Source: Zygaena filipendulae (Eukaryota > Arthropoda > Insecta > Lepidoptera > Zygaenidae). Taken from it: a stretch of 64,000 bases of DNA. The translations under genes were made by a program, and so were the position numbers. The notes below the pieces were generated by a model that ran no database searches, had not been told where the DNA came from, and saw only the letters and a program-made list of their open reading frames with translations. The stretch's first letter is position 1, and every line of letters starts with the position of its first letter. Location of the stretch: positions 2,076,001 to 2,140,000 of the forward strand of contig OU015650.1 in NCBI GenBank assembly GCA_907165275.2, read 5' to 3'. Of this stretch, positions 10,601 through 21,512 are shown piece after piece.

Positions 10601-12655
10601 AAGTACCTAATTTTTTAAGGAAGTTGTTATTGAAGATTGCTTAATTATTATTGAAAGAGACTCTCATTACTTAAGTAATCCGCAGTGTTATAGACTAACT
10701 AAAAAATAAAAATAATTATGTATTTTCTTGTAACTTTGACACAAAAACAACATTAATAGTGCGTCTCATCGAAAGGTTAAGGTTGAGGCGGAGGTTGCGA
10801 GACCAGATTCTGATAATAATCTTTATTGTCGTGTGTACAGCTTTGTTTATTACCAGTGTAATAATTAAAAAAAAACCTTTGTTTTTCTGCTTTACCATAG
10901 GCAAGTAGGTACCTAGTTAGATACTGCATAATGGTGGTTCATTTTTGAGTTATATATATATGTAGGTAACCACCTATATATACCTACGTAGATTTCTAAG
11001 TCTCAGAAATTAATAAAAAAGGTAGGTATACCTACTGAAAAGAGTTTGATTTTCGTTTTTTTTTTTAATATACGATTTTCTCGAAAGAAAAAGTACCTAT
11101 TCAAAGTAGTCACTGTTTTTAGTCGTCGCACATTGACTTTTACAGTTTGCTTATTTTTCTACATAGCCCCTTAAGAATTTAATGATGTAAACACGCGAGT
11201 CGTGCAAATAGCTGTTTTCCGGATCATGTTTGTTGTGCCTACACGTTATCATACAACCATGATGTAACCAAATAAGTCACCAATCACCATCGAACCAAGT
11301 GTTGACTCAGATTTGCATTTCAGTTTGCCAGCTTTCTAAACATGCTCATTGTTGAGTGTCGAGAACGCTAGTCATTTTGTGCTCGTGAATTTCAAAATGT
11401 AACAATGCTCAATGATTTTAATAAAAAAAAATTCATACCTTAGTTAAATACCCATACGTCTTCCTTCATAAATGGCGTTTGTCTTGGTGACGTAATAATT
11501 TTTGCCTACGTTACGATTACGTAGGTGAAATTCTCTCCCAGAGACAAAACGTGGTTATCACGTGTGAATCTGCCGAAAATTGCTGCTGTACTTCCTATTG
11601 TATTTATTTATTCGTATTGACTGACAAAACTAGCGGCTCCCTGCGGTTTCAAGGAAGCTAATTTCTGAGGTCCTGCGGGAATTCAGGGATAATAAGTACC
11701 CTATGTCCTGGTATGTAGTAGATAGGTACCCCTAACAGTGTGCATACAAAATTTCATGATGATCAGTACTAATATTATAAATGTGAAAGTGTGGATGTTT
11801 GGATGTTTGTTACTCAATCACGCAAAACCGGTTGAACGGATTTGGATAAAATTGGGCATACACGTTGTAAACTCCGAAATTACCGCGGTTGAAACCGCGG
11901 GGCACAGCTAGTATGATTATAAATGCGAATGTGCGATCTTAAAATTATTATTAGGTAAACTAGTTGTGCCCCGCGAGCCGCGGTTTCACCCGCGGTAATT
12001 TAGGAGTTCCCACTAGAATTCCGGGTTGCAATATTTATTTGGGTAGGTATTTATAAAAATATAGTCTATGACACTCACAAACGTGGCTTTCTATTGGTAA
12101 AAGAATTTTCGAAAACGGGTCAGTAGATTCAGAGGTTACTTCTTATTTGATCTGAGACTATACGACCTTACAAACTCACAAACTACCTCTAGATAATATA
12201 CCTCTCTATAGATAATATTAATATAGATAGCCTTATAATTACTTACAAAATTGAAAGCAAACAAAAGTATTCTTCTAAAATTTATTTCATGTAGGTACTA
12301 TTTCTTCCCCGCGCTTTCACCCGCGTTAATTTCGGAGTTCCCGCGGAAATTCCGGGATAAAAGTGTCCTATGTCCTTATCTGTATACCTAACAAGGTGTA
12401 CACAAAATTTCACGATGATCCGCTGAGCCGTTGAGGCGTGAAAGCCTAACAAACAAACTCACTTTCACATTTATAATATTAGTAAGGATTATACCATTTA
12501 TTCCAGATGCAGACAGTCAACCCTTCGTAGAGGAGGTGGTGGTTGCGTCGGTGCTCCACGTGCGACCAGCGGCGCCCGGCAGACAGGCTCGCACCAAGCC
12601 CACCACCAAGACCAGCCTGCACGACGGCGCCAGGGTTGCAGAGAAGAAACAATAA
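7586..12655 (+). CDS. Small secreted peptide, 83 aa, unknown family
   Basis: Exons 7586-7688 and 12507-12655 join through a 4.8-kb phase-1 intron (AATG|GTAAGT ... TTCCAG|ATGC). Residues 1-20 are a strong signal peptide (MRAPLLSLLVLAAALAVCSA). The mature chain starts APAPQKAKLQFGNND and continues QPFVEEVVVASVLHVRP. It ends in a basic, Thr/Lys-rich tail (ARTKPTTKTSLHDG ... EKKQ). It has no mature cysteine and no Gly-rich repeat. PGRQAR near residues 60-65 could be a processing site (Gly-Arg), but there is no Lys-Arg pair, so a neuropeptide role is only a guess. AATAAA overlaps the stop. Support is the signal peptide, two consensus splice sites and a frame that continues across the join. I do not recognise the family. 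GC-rich codons set it apart from its neighbours. Confidence 0.7.
7702..7926. mobile_element. MITE with CCTTATTCACTATGACCA ends
   Basis: The 225-bp element has 18-bp perfect terminal inverted repeats (CCTTATTCACTATGACCA at the left, its reverse complement at the right). It starts only 13 bases after the splice donor of the 7586 gene. A relative lies at 59634-59864 and a half copy at 55311. Confidence 0.85.
8019..8160 (-). repeat. Helitron-like element
   Basis: CTAGCTGCTCCCCGCGG start and reverse orientation. The far end fades at the GTGAAAGCG motif. It lies in the long intron of the 7586 gene. Confidence 0.75.
8226..8246. mobile_element. 21-bp hairpin insertion with 8-bp target duplication
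   Basis: CTCAGACCAAAT overlaps its inverted partner ATTCGTCTGAG. The octamer GGGAAACC is repeated exactly on both sides (8218-8225 and 8247-8254). This is the shortest member of the set. Confidence 0.82.
8741..8880 (-). repeat. Helitron-like element
   Basis: CTAACTGTTCTCCGCGG start, then CATGACAACGTGCATGC and an AACAAACAAACAAA-rich stretch. Worn; intron of the 7586 gene. Confidence 0.7.
9233..10257. mobile_element. 1-kb element with AGTAGGGGAAG inverted ends
   Basis: The left end is AGTAGGGGAAGTCCGGGCAA and the right end is its inverted match (CGGTCTTCCCCTACT). Internally, GGGCAAAG/CTTTGCCC is repeated many times near both ends (about 9420, 9435, 9868, 9880, 10220, 10240). It is a non-autonomous DNA transposon by structure. 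No transposase reading frame is seen. It lies in the long intron of the 7586 gene. Confidence 0.75.
10348..10545 (+). repeat. Helitron-like element, AAAGTCGCTTCCCG subtype
   Basis: Forward copy with a different left part (AAAGTCGCTTCCCGCTG ... ACGGATTTTCATGCGG) joined to the usual TTCCCGCGGGAACTCC tail. The same subtype occurs at 48385-48584. Confidence 0.72.
10560..11620. other. No gene or clear repeat seen
   Basis: AT-rich DNA inside the long intron of the 7586 gene. Confidence 0.5.
11630..11765 (-). repeat. Helitron-like element, right part missing
   Basis: Reverse copy that ends at ATGATGATCAGT, where it meets a forward copy beginning ACTAATATTATAAATG. The two sit tail to tail. Confidence 0.72.
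11766..11911 (+). repeat. Helitron-like element with intact 3' end
   Basis: ACTAATATTATAAATGTGAA start, and ACCGCGG-TTGAAACCGCGG hairpin then CAGCTAG before T at the end. The centre is shortened (no TACCCTATGTCC block). Confidence 0.78.
11960..12100 (-). repeat. Helitron-like element, worn
   Basis: CTAGTTGTGCCCCGCG start with a small duplication (GCGAGCCGCGG) inside the hairpin. The right part is diverged. Confidence 0.68.
12295..12488 (-). repeat. Helitron-like element abutting an exon
   Basis: Nearly full reverse copy (TTCTTCCCCGCGC ... TTTATAATATTAGTAAGGAT). It ends 18 bases before the acceptor of exon 2 of the 7586 gene, so part of that gene's branch-point region may come from it. Confidence 0.8.
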
Positions 12656-12659
12656 ATAA

Positions 12660-13660
12660 TACAAACACACGCATAATATAATTTTAGGTTAAGAAATATA
12701 GCTTCGGTATATTTATTTGTATAATTTTGACACTGCCAAGGGTTGATTTTTGAATCGAAACATAACAAACTGCTTATTCGTCTGATAGTCGTTATAAAAT
12801 TAACTCCATTTGTGAAGTTATTCCCAAGTTAACCTCTTTGTCTGCGGTTTCAAAAATCGGCCCTCACTCAATAAGTCTTCAATTTATGTTAAATTAAACT
12901 AAAGTAATTAACAAACTAATATATATTTTGGTTTTAAGTCTTTGGTATTTAGTTTAATATACCGAATCAATGACAACAAATACCCTTTTCCCAAAATATC
13001 CCTAGTTAATCTTTATTCATAGATTTGGCCTCTCCTAATACGCTATGGTGATTATTACTCACAGAAAATGTCTGACATGCCTACGATGATAATATTACTT
13101 ATATTTTATACCAATAATGGTGAGAGATAATAAAAATAATATAACTTTTTTGCGAATTAGATTCTGTTGCGGTCCTGTACATATTATTAACTATTTATTT
13201 TGTTTACATAATTATATTTTACTTAAATCTGGACGTGATGAACGATTTAAGACAGAAAATAGATGAAAGTTTATAGGAATCGATATACCTAGGCCATTGT
13301 CTTTTACTCATCTATTATAAAATACTCTATAAGCATTAAGCATTCATAAAAAAGTAAATAGAATGATACATTATTTAGGTACAATACATATAGGAGCAAC
13401 CAAGGACATTCTATATATTAAAATATCATTGGGGGCAACTTTATTGACGGTTTATTAGTATCTACCTATTTTTTTTTATTTATCCTTAATTGACATTTAA
13501 GTATATCTCACGAAAAGTTTGCTTCTGCAAAAAAACTAAAAACACTAACAGCGCCGTAAGACATAATACACAAAGCAGTGGAAATTGCTGAAATAATGTA
13601 CCTAAGCCACAGATAACAATAAATACTAAAGCTGTCTCTACAGTATACCTCTAACCCCCT
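12660..13660. other. No gene seen
   Basis: AT-rich DNA downstream of the 7586 gene, with nothing recognisable. Confidence 0.5.
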
Positions 13661-13669
13661 GAAATTATA

Positions 13670-13775
13670 TTCCAGGATAGATACTTTATATTTTTCTTTT
13701 ATGGCGGAACAAAGAGTTCCCGAGGAAATACCGAAATCGACGCAGAAATTGAAACCGAGGGGGAAACCACTAGTT
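13670..13775 (+). repeat. Helitron-like fragment, heavily worn
   Basis: Only the GAGTTCCCGAGGAAATACCGAAAT block, GAAACCGAGG and CTAG end are left. Confidence 0.55.
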
Positions 13776-14382
13776 GACGCCTAGTATATGTATTCACGCA
13801 TAATACTGAGAGAATAGCATTGCGCATATTAATATAGAAGCAGTTTTGTACCCTACGTACAGACTCAGACGTCAGTAGCAGAAATATGTAATTCACTTTT
13901 GACAATTGTTGAATGTTATTGCAGTAAATAAAGTTCAACGACTGACAAGTGTTTATATGTATATATTTGATGCAGAATATATATTATGCCCGTTGAGCAT
14001 CGAACTACATAAAACACAATCAGAATCAGATGAGTACAACTAGTACAAGTTTATGCAAGTAACGCACGTATTCTACCAACGTACCAACTACCAACCTACT
14101 AGTGGCTGGACGGATTTGTATTACAAATTCTTTAATTAAGCATTCTTTAAAAAGAAGGTAAAACAAATAATTCGCGAAAAACATAGTACCTATTGTTTGT
14201 GGTAAATTGAATTATATTTAAGAATATAAATTTTAAGAAGAGATATAGGTAGGTAAGTTGAGATATTAGTATATTTTTATCTGCGTTAATTTCGGAATTC
14301 CCGTGGTAATTTCGCGATAAAAAATACCCTTTATATCCTTCTGTACCCCTGAAAAAGTGTATGCAAAATTTCATGATGATCG

Positions 14383-14700
14383 GTGGAGCACTCGGAGAGA
14401 AATCAATCAGACCGAAGAGTTCGCTCTTTGTTGCCCGAAGGATATGTTGGAGACACAATATCACTGACCACGACCAGCACTGCAGGCACAGTAACCGACG
14501 CCCGCGCGGTGTCAATGATGTGCAAACTACGGTAAAGTATACTCACCAAATATGGTGTCCAACTGAGCACTGGTAGTAGAAATACTATTGACCAATCTTT
14601 GGTGAGAACTTTTCAGTCACAAACTTTACCGACCGAGCCTCAGACGAAATAAAAACTCATTTCGTCTGAGGAACAAACCCCTATTTTTCTCTCAGGGCAG
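14383..14700. other. Insertion of unknown origin within a Helitron-like copy
   Basis: This GC-richer segment contains the hairpin at 14639 near its right side. I do not recognise the rest. Confidence 0.5.
14639..14670. mobile_element. 32-bp hairpin insertion, flanks diverged
   Basis: CTCAGACGAAAT and ATTTCGTCTGAG flank a short AAAAACTC centre. The flanking octamers GACCGAGC and GAACAAAC agree at five of eight places, so a target duplication is possible but worn. Confidence 0.7.
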
Positions 14701-14837
14701 TTAAGGCGTGAAAGCGTAACAGACAAAGAAACAAACATAGCAACAAACAAATAAACCGCCCATTGCTATTTTTCGGGCTATGTTGGAAACCTTAGTACGG
14801 CTGCGGACTTCCTCATTGACGACCCTGTAACTTACCC

Positions 14838-14973
14838 CTTGGCCACAGCCTCGGCGGCGGTGGCGGCGGCGGCGGCGGCCGCAAAAACAAATGGTAGAAA
14901 CATACGAAGTCGGCCACAGTTATCAGCGGCGCGAACTGTGGCCAACTTCTTATGTTGTCTGCCATTTGTTTTT

Positions 14974-15009
<36 letters not shown>

Positions 15010-15060
15010 GCCACCGCCACCGCCGCGCGGCGCGCGCCGCCGCAGACTGTGGCGCCACCC
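14838..15060. repeat. GCC-repeat palindrome
   Basis: A long inverted repeat carries (GGC)n in the left arm and (GCC)n in the right. CAAAAACAAATGG / CCATTTGTTTTTG lies next in, and GGCCACAGTT / AACTGTGGCC brackets a 12-base centre. A further GGCCACAG-like copy lies at each outer edge. Open frames here are poly-Ala/Pro/Arg artefacts of the repeat. Confidence 0.8.
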
Positions 15061-15229
15061 TTACGTAAGAAACCCCGCCACAGAACGATATGTATATACA
15101 TAATCAGTTTTCCGTGTGTATCTGTGTGTCGGTCTGTAGGTACTATGATGTACCTAGTATGTATGTATGTTCCCAAACAGCTAAATAAATTTTGATTCAG
15201 TTTTGTTGCAATCAACCAAAATAAACATA

Positions 15230-15690
15230 CTTACTTCAAAAGTTGATGGTGTCTAAACATGATTAATTAATCACAAATCGCTATTTATCTGATTGAAACT
15301 GAAATATAACAGCAACAAAAGTTACATCACAGCCCTGCAGATCCTATACCCAATCACTATTATAATTGAAGTTTATACTCTTGCCTCTTTGACTACAAAT
15401 TGTTTAGCGTTGTATCTATCCAAGCAGGTACCTATGTAGTTTAAAGTACACATACATAGTTAAGTATATCAAAGTCTACCACATCAAGTGTTACATTTAT
15501 AAGGAAGTAATTTTTTTTAACAGAAAACCATAAATCTGTCCCACTTGTCTTCATTATGTCCGTCGTAAACTTCAAAAGCAAATGTTATATGGTTAAATTG
15601 CGTACCCAGTGGACGTAATTAGTGTGCGTTAGCTGTAGCCTGTAACGTAACATTTTTGTAAAAAAAAACTTAAACTAAAAGTAATCTTAA
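15230..15690. other. No gene seen
   Basis: AT-rich intergenic DNA without recognised elements. Confidence 0.5.
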
Positions 15691-15840
15691 CTAATATTAT
15701 AAATGAGATTGTGTTTGTTTATTTGTTACGCTTTTACGTCTTAACTACCCGACCGACCGTCATGGAACTTTGCACACGCGTTTCAGGTGTACAGAGAAGA
15801 ACATAGGGTACTTTTCTTACTATTGCAAATGCGAATGTGA
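15690..15840 (+). repeat. Helitron-like element, 5' half
   Basis: AACTAATATTATAAATGAG start to CATAGGGTACTTTTC. The CCGCGG/CTAG end is missing. Confidence 0.68.
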
Positions 15841-15859
15841 GTTTTAGTTAAGTACAGTT

Positions 15860-17000
15860 TGGTCTGCAGAAATTTTAGTCAAGACGCTACTTAATATATA
15901 TGCGTCTTGACTAATATCTCTATGCAAATCAACATTGCCAACTCTACCAACTTTTCTAGTGTCTAACTCCCATTTACTACCTTGAACCAAAAATCTACCA
16001 ACTACTTTTACTTTAGAAAAATGAGAAATAAATTTTTTGAAAATAAAATTATTATAAATTTTTTTTAGAACGAAGTTCTTTATTTCACGGTACGTAGGAT
16101 TTCTAGCTTATAATATCTGGGAAACTACGAGGCGCAGAAACTTCGTTCCCACCGAGTGTTCCACGGCAATGACGCGTTTTGGTAGGAAACTACCAACATT
16201 TGAAATCAGATCTACCTCCAGGGCAAATTCGAGTTGGTAACACTGATTTAAATATATGCACCATGTTTCTCAGTATTGTCTTAATATTAATTCTTAAGCT
16301 GCTTCAACTCCAAGTTAGTGGACAGCCGACCCGCATTTTCGGGGCTACAACAGTCGTTGGATCATGGATGGCTGATGAAAAAGCGTGCTGTTAATGATAT
16401 TCATAGTAAGAGCCTCGCGAGGTGCTCGTCGACATGACAATGAGCCGGGCGGGGCGCACGCGCTGCGAATAACGTACGACTTGCGCGCGCGCATAAAGAC
16501 GGGGTGTCGGCTAGATTACAATTTTTAATTCTGTGTTTTATTGTTTTTGCTCGCGTAAAATTTTAAGGAAACCACATGGTGCTCTTCTTTGAAACGTTCG
16601 ATTGCTTGTCTGCAGTTTAGATGAATAAATTACCTAGGTATCGTAAAGAAAATAGGTAGGTATCTAATGATCTTCCACTTAAAAAAGAACTTATTGTTAC
16701 AGAATGAATGAGTATTATGAAGTCACTTCACATTTGTGTGGGAATATATATGAGTGTTAAATAAAATTCTGATACAATAATCTGCGCCAACCATGTCCAT
16801 TTTAGAAAAAAGAAGAGAAATTTCAAAATATCTCTAAAAAATCTTACTAAGATACTTTCTTTTGTTCTAACGGCTAATACCTATGTATATAAATATTATA
16901 ATGTATTACCCATACTATCCATACTAATAGTAATTAGTACCTATCCATAGAATAGTTAAAAATTTGACCAGGAGATAGATATATAGTTTAAAAAAAAAGT
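15860..17000. other. No supported gene; GC-rich patch at 16430-16510
   Basis: Mostly AT-rich. A patch rich in GCGC (GGGCGGGGCGCACGCGC, TTGCGCGCGCGC) stands out. An open frame from about 16263 begins with a hydrophobic stretch but lacks promoter or splice support. Confidence 0.45.
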
Positions 17001-17059
17001 CGCTAGACGCGTCTGTCTGTGTGCTCGCTTAGTTCTTCTCAACTACAAGACTGTACTAC

Positions 17060-17150
17060 CTGAAGGTTGACTGGCAGAGAATGCCACTGTGGCATTAAGT
17101 CCGCCTTTTGTACCATGATGTGCATAAAGTTTAAATAAATAAATAACTAA
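17060..17150 (+). repeat. 3' tail of a LINE/SINE-type retroelement
   Basis: GGCAGAGAATGCCACTGTGG, then GGCATTAAGTCCGCC and ending TAAATAAATAAATAAC. This type of tail is common in lepidopteran retroelements. Confidence 0.65.
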
Positions 17151-17154
17151 GACA

Positions 17155-17255
17155 GACCGATTTTTACCGAAAACATTTATGAATAGATATGTTTAAGACG
17201 GAGTTCCCGAAGGAATCCTCAAATCCAAGCGGATGTAACGGCGGGGAAGCTAGTG
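17155..17255 (+). repeat. Helitron-like fragment, worn
   Basis: Only GTTCCCGAAGGAATCCTCAA and GGGGAAGCTAG are recognisable. Confidence 0.5.
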
Positions 17256-17259
17256 TTAA

Positions 17260-18660
17260 ATTAAGGATAACTTTTATAGGATTGTGTTTATAAAAACTAA
17301 TTCATACTCTATAGATGAAACTATGTAGGTACCTATTTGAAATTCAAATTTTGAATACAATCAAGCGGCATGATGGCTGGATCAGCGAGCGGTCAAAGTG
17401 ACCGTCGCCGACCACCGTTACCACGAGCTCATGTAACCACTGTGTACGTCCGCGCTACGGTTATAGCTTCCACGAACACTTATCACACCATTTTTATGCG
17501 AGACCTGTGTGTGATTTGTTACTGTGTCAATTTACTTGATAGCTTAGTTTTTTTTGTCGTCAGCCAAGTTTTTATAAACCTAATGTCGCAAAACATGACT
17601 CCGGGCACGTGTTTCAAATTACACTTGAAAAATATAAATTTGCATGTGGTCATGCAAAGTGTATATGTACATATAACCAGAGGTTGAACCATCCATTATT
17701 ATCTACACATAAAATAAAACTGAGTGTCGATTCTTCTGATAAATGAACGAACAACATTTTTTTTATTCGTCCTAAAAATGGACGAATAACTTCGTATTTA
17801 AATACATCTAGACCCATAATATTAGGTTCTAGCACTACTGATAATATGATGTTACTCCAACAGAATCAGAAACAATGTAATTAATGTAAGTACAGGCAAC
17901 ATACCAAAAAAAAAACTCAAGGGCATTCTGCGCTCCAACACAATTAGTCTATATGCATAAACATTCATAATCGCGAAGACGCAGGTGGTATTACAAGTAA
18001 AATAACAATTTAGACACACCTAGTTATTGTCTTAGGTTTAATTTGTAACCTTAGACCAACAGGGAGGTATTTTTTGCAAGGCTGTTCAAGGACTGAGTTG
18101 ACCTCGACAAGGATTTATATTTCGTCGGCACTCAGGTAATTTATTTCAGTTGTGGACAATAAAAACTTGTAAGTATACTTCACGTCTTTTGCATGTTAAC
18201 GAAAAATGGTGTGCAAAGTAAACATAAATTAAACAATTACCATTAAATAGAATGGAAACGACTTCCGTACTTTTATACTATACAATATGAAAAAAAATGC
18301 AGTGACAAACAAATATCACGGACTTACAACAGTCCCCCTAGCCAAATTGATATTCTACAATTATTAACGCATAGAACTTAAATTTTTCTAGAGAGCCGAG
18401 TTTCGCCACGTGTTGTTAATCGCCGCTAGAATGTAAATGGCTAATGGTCTGCCCGATACGGGAACTTTTGGCTGCTGGGTTTCCTTCCCGGCTCGGTTCG
18501 CGCTAACTAAAGAACATGCCAGACTCCTAAAGGGCCCATTTTAATACTAGGCTTATTGTGGACGTCCAGCCAAGATGGGCAACTCAGCACTAGGGCCACC
18601 TTACCCCAATCCCGACTTCCGAGTAACCGGATGACAGGAAACGTATACACGTTGTCTGGG
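17260..18660. other. No supported gene
   Basis: An open frame at 17370-17687 has no supporting signal. GC-richer DNA at about 18390-18660 looks like an old retroelement piece, but I cannot name it. Confidence 0.4.
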
Positions 18661-18735
18661 GTAGGTTCAGAAAAAGACACAAGGGTACTTTCATCCCGGA
18701 ATCCCGCGGGAACCTCTAAGCTAACGCGAATTAAA
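18661..18735 (+). repeat. Helitron-like fragment
   Basis: AAGGGTACTTTCATCCCGG then AATCCCGCGGGAACC. Both true ends are lost. Confidence 0.6.
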
Positions 18736-20159
18736 CAACTAATACATATTTAGTGTAACTGAAACCTTGACTGCAAGTGTGTAGATGGAATCATAAAAAT
18801 CGGTTCTATAAAAAATCGCTTCCATGCAAATTGTTTTTTTTTTTTTTATCGAGGGAATGGGAGTAAAAACCTTTAGTCGATCAATGAGTAATCGGTAACA
18901 CAGCAGTAGTGAATGAGTCAACAGACACAATGGAATACATGACGTTCTTACACAAAAACTTAACACGAACAATCATAATTAATGGAATAATTATATATCG
19001 TTGAATCTACATAACATGCAGCTGAAGGGACAGACGACTTCAAGAGTGTGATTATAGACGATTGATCTTTCCGCTATGGAGCTTCGAAGTGGTTCTGAGG
19101 TCAGCAGACAATTACGTATGAATAGTGGAGGAAGTTATGCATCGCTCCCATACATAACCAAAAAAAAATTTATTAAGCGATGAGCTTCATCACATATGTT
19201 CCTTGAGTAATTCTAAGCATTTCTAGCGCGGGAGGCAATAAGAAACGTGAGGCTGGTCGGGGGGGGAGGGGTTCAAAGGGGGCCGCTACCCGTCATCTTT
19301 AAAAAAAAACTATTTTCGTCCTGGTGGCTACTAGGGCAAGTTTGGTATCATTTTCGTATAAACCGAAGACGTAGAATTCATTGCTGATATTAGTTTTATT
19401 CAGTTTTATAGTAATTTTACAAGAAAAACGTAAAAAGGTGAATTTTTTGGTTGGAGATTTTTGCTTTGAGTTCTAATAACTTTTGTATAGTGACAAAAAA
19501 TTACATACAAAAAATACTATAATAAAGCACAATTTATGTAGATTCTAAAAATATACACTTTTAAGAATGTCCTAATACAACAAGATGGTGAAAAAAAATA
19601 TTAAATGACTGCAGCGCGGGTAGCTGGACTGGCGCTAGGCGGCGTTTGTCTTACAAAATGGTCGAGTACGAGTATCTGCTTATGCTTACTTTGTTAAATT
19701 TTATGTTGTTAAATAAAATAATAAAATTAAATGAAGTTTATTTGTAACGACAATAAATTAAAATATAGTATGCATTAACAAATGTAGCACCGACAGCATG
19801 TCGCAACAAAAAGGCTACCAGCTCAAAACACTTTAATGTCCGCAGTTTCCGGCACACAGACATTATTCTGTTGCAACTGCATTAAAAGAAAATTTAAGTT
19901 AATTTTGTTTGTGCAACGATTTTTGCTGCCTTTCTTGCACCTGCAACGAATGAGTTCTAGACACACACTTGCGAATCTGACGAAAAAGAAGTCCATTCAC
20001 TGTCTTTCATCCAGAAGAAGAACTCGGAAGCTTTTGGAGAGGCACTAAAGCTTGTCCTCGGACATGGACTCCTTGATATATTACCCGAAGTGTGTGCTGG
20101 TGAAGAGCGGCTTCCGTTGCAGGGATGTTTTCTAGGTTCCTCTTCGTGGATATATATTT

Positions 20160-20490
20160 TCTGCATTCATTAACTGATGTACAAGGGCTTGAACTGAAAA
20201 ATAAAATCTTGCAGTCATTCTTACGTCATTCGCTACAAAGTATACTGTAACTATTTTATATTAAAATAGGTACCTACGCTGAATTTGTATCGAACTAGTT
20301 TATACTTACCGGTCGTACATTGTAATAATAAATTTCTGAAAAAAAGTGTTTGCTTCTGCTAATTTTCCGTCCAAATATCAAATGCACTCTTTTAAAGGAA
20401 GACACCGTGTCGCATCCTGTCAAGGCATGGAAAATTGACAGTACTTCGGCTCTTTCTGGTCCTTTAAGTAGGAATACATTTGTTAGCATG
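20160..20490 (-). pseudogene. Decayed gene copy in the left arm of the palindrome
   Basis: On the - strand, 20394-20432 reads FHALTGCDTVSSF. This matches a motif I associate with repetitive uncharacterised arthropod proteins that end in a Cys-rich domain. Stops and frame breaks lie on both sides. It is the mirror of 20880-21512. Confidence 0.55.
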
Positions 20491-20668
20491 CGTTCACTGC
20501 GAAAATTTCTACTTTTTCATTACTAAGGGCATGACAAACACGTATCGAGTGCATTGGCAATAGAGTGGCATGGAATATAAGTGGGATTCGCCTGTACTTA
20601 TGTGGATCCACAACTCATCTAATTCCGGCAGCTTTAGAAAACACGAGACTGCAACGATCACCACGTCT

Positions 20669-20688
20669 TATTATTATTATTATTATTA
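20669..20688. repeat. (TTA)n microsatellite
   Basis: Six to seven TTA units in the spacer of the giant palindrome. Confidence 0.85.
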
Positions 20689-20879
20689 TCTACAGTACCT
20701 ATGAATCATAATTTTTTTATATCCTCGGTTCACAGCGTCAGCAACATGAAGTACCATTGCCAATGCACTTGGTACGTGTTTGTCATGCCCTTAGTAATGA
20801 AAAGTGAAAACATATTATAAGTTTCTAAAAACGTTGTAAAAAAAAGGATACTCGTGATTTTGGGCGTGAGGGGAGGGGC

Positions 20880-21512
20880 TAGTGATTAATGAACGACCCC
20901 TTACAGGGCCAGAAAGAGTCAAAGTACCTACTGCCAATTTTCCATACCTTGAAAGATTGCAACCTCAGGATACAACACGGTGTCTTCTTTTAATGGGAGA
21001 GGAAATAAAGTTGCCTTTGATGCCTGGAATGCCAACCCTGAAGCATTTTGCAGATTCAAGGGATTGTTGGACGGAAAATTAGCAGAAGCGAACAATTTTA
21101 TTCAGAAATTTATCATTACAATGTACGATCGGCAAGTATACTAGTTTGATAATTTGATACAAATTCAGCGTAGATACCTATTTTAATTTAAAATAGTTAC
21201 AGTATATTTTGTAGCGAATGGCGTAAGAATGCCTGCAAGATTTTATTTTTCAGCTCATATCTATTTACGAAGAGGGACAGACAATTAGAAAACATCCCTC
21301 CAATGGAAGCCGCTGCTTGCCAGCACACAATTCGAGCAATATATCAAGGAGTCCATGTCTGAAGACAAGCCTTAGTGCCTCTCCAAAAGCTTGCAAGTTC
21401 TTCTTCTGGATGGACAGTGAATGGACTCCTGTTTGGTCAGATTTACCAGATCTCGTAAGTGTGTGCCTAGAACTAACTCGTTGCAGGTGCAAGAAAGGTT
21501 GCAAAAACAGAA
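20880..21512 (+). pseudogene. Decayed gene copy in the right arm of the palindrome
   Basis: Two readable pieces remain on the + strand. From 20995 it reads GRGNKVAFDAWNANPEAF and continues to a stop at about 21143. From about 21423 it reads EWTPVWSDLPDL then CLELTRCRCKKGC to about 21511. The order of a GxGxKxAxxxW block, a W-x-x-LP block and a CxCKKGC cluster fits an uncharacterised family in insect and fish genomes whose C-terminus is Cys-rich; the name is not settled, so I give none. The missing upstream motif survives in the left arm. Confidence 0.55.

Larger units (their letters stand above)
14275..14725 (-). repeat. Helitron-like element interrupted by foreign DNA
   Basis: The left part (TTAATTTCGGAATTCCC ... 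CATGATGATCGGT) stops at about 14383. The expected continuation (AGTTAAGGCGTGAAAGCG) resumes at about 14700. The 315 bases between are not part of the repeat. Confidence 0.7.

Noticed and set aside
14813..15215. Poly-Ala, poly-Pro and poly-Arg frames
   Set aside because: They come from the (GCC)n palindrome and differ between frames only as the triplet dictates.
16263..16394. Possible small secreted protein (MFLSIVLILILKLLQLQVSG)
   Set aside because: It has a hydrophobic start but no TATA box, no splice donor at the expected place and no family features; the surrounding DNA looks repeat-derived.
17370..17687. 105-codon open frame, + strand
   Set aside because: No signal peptide, domain, promoter or codon bias; the length is compatible with chance.
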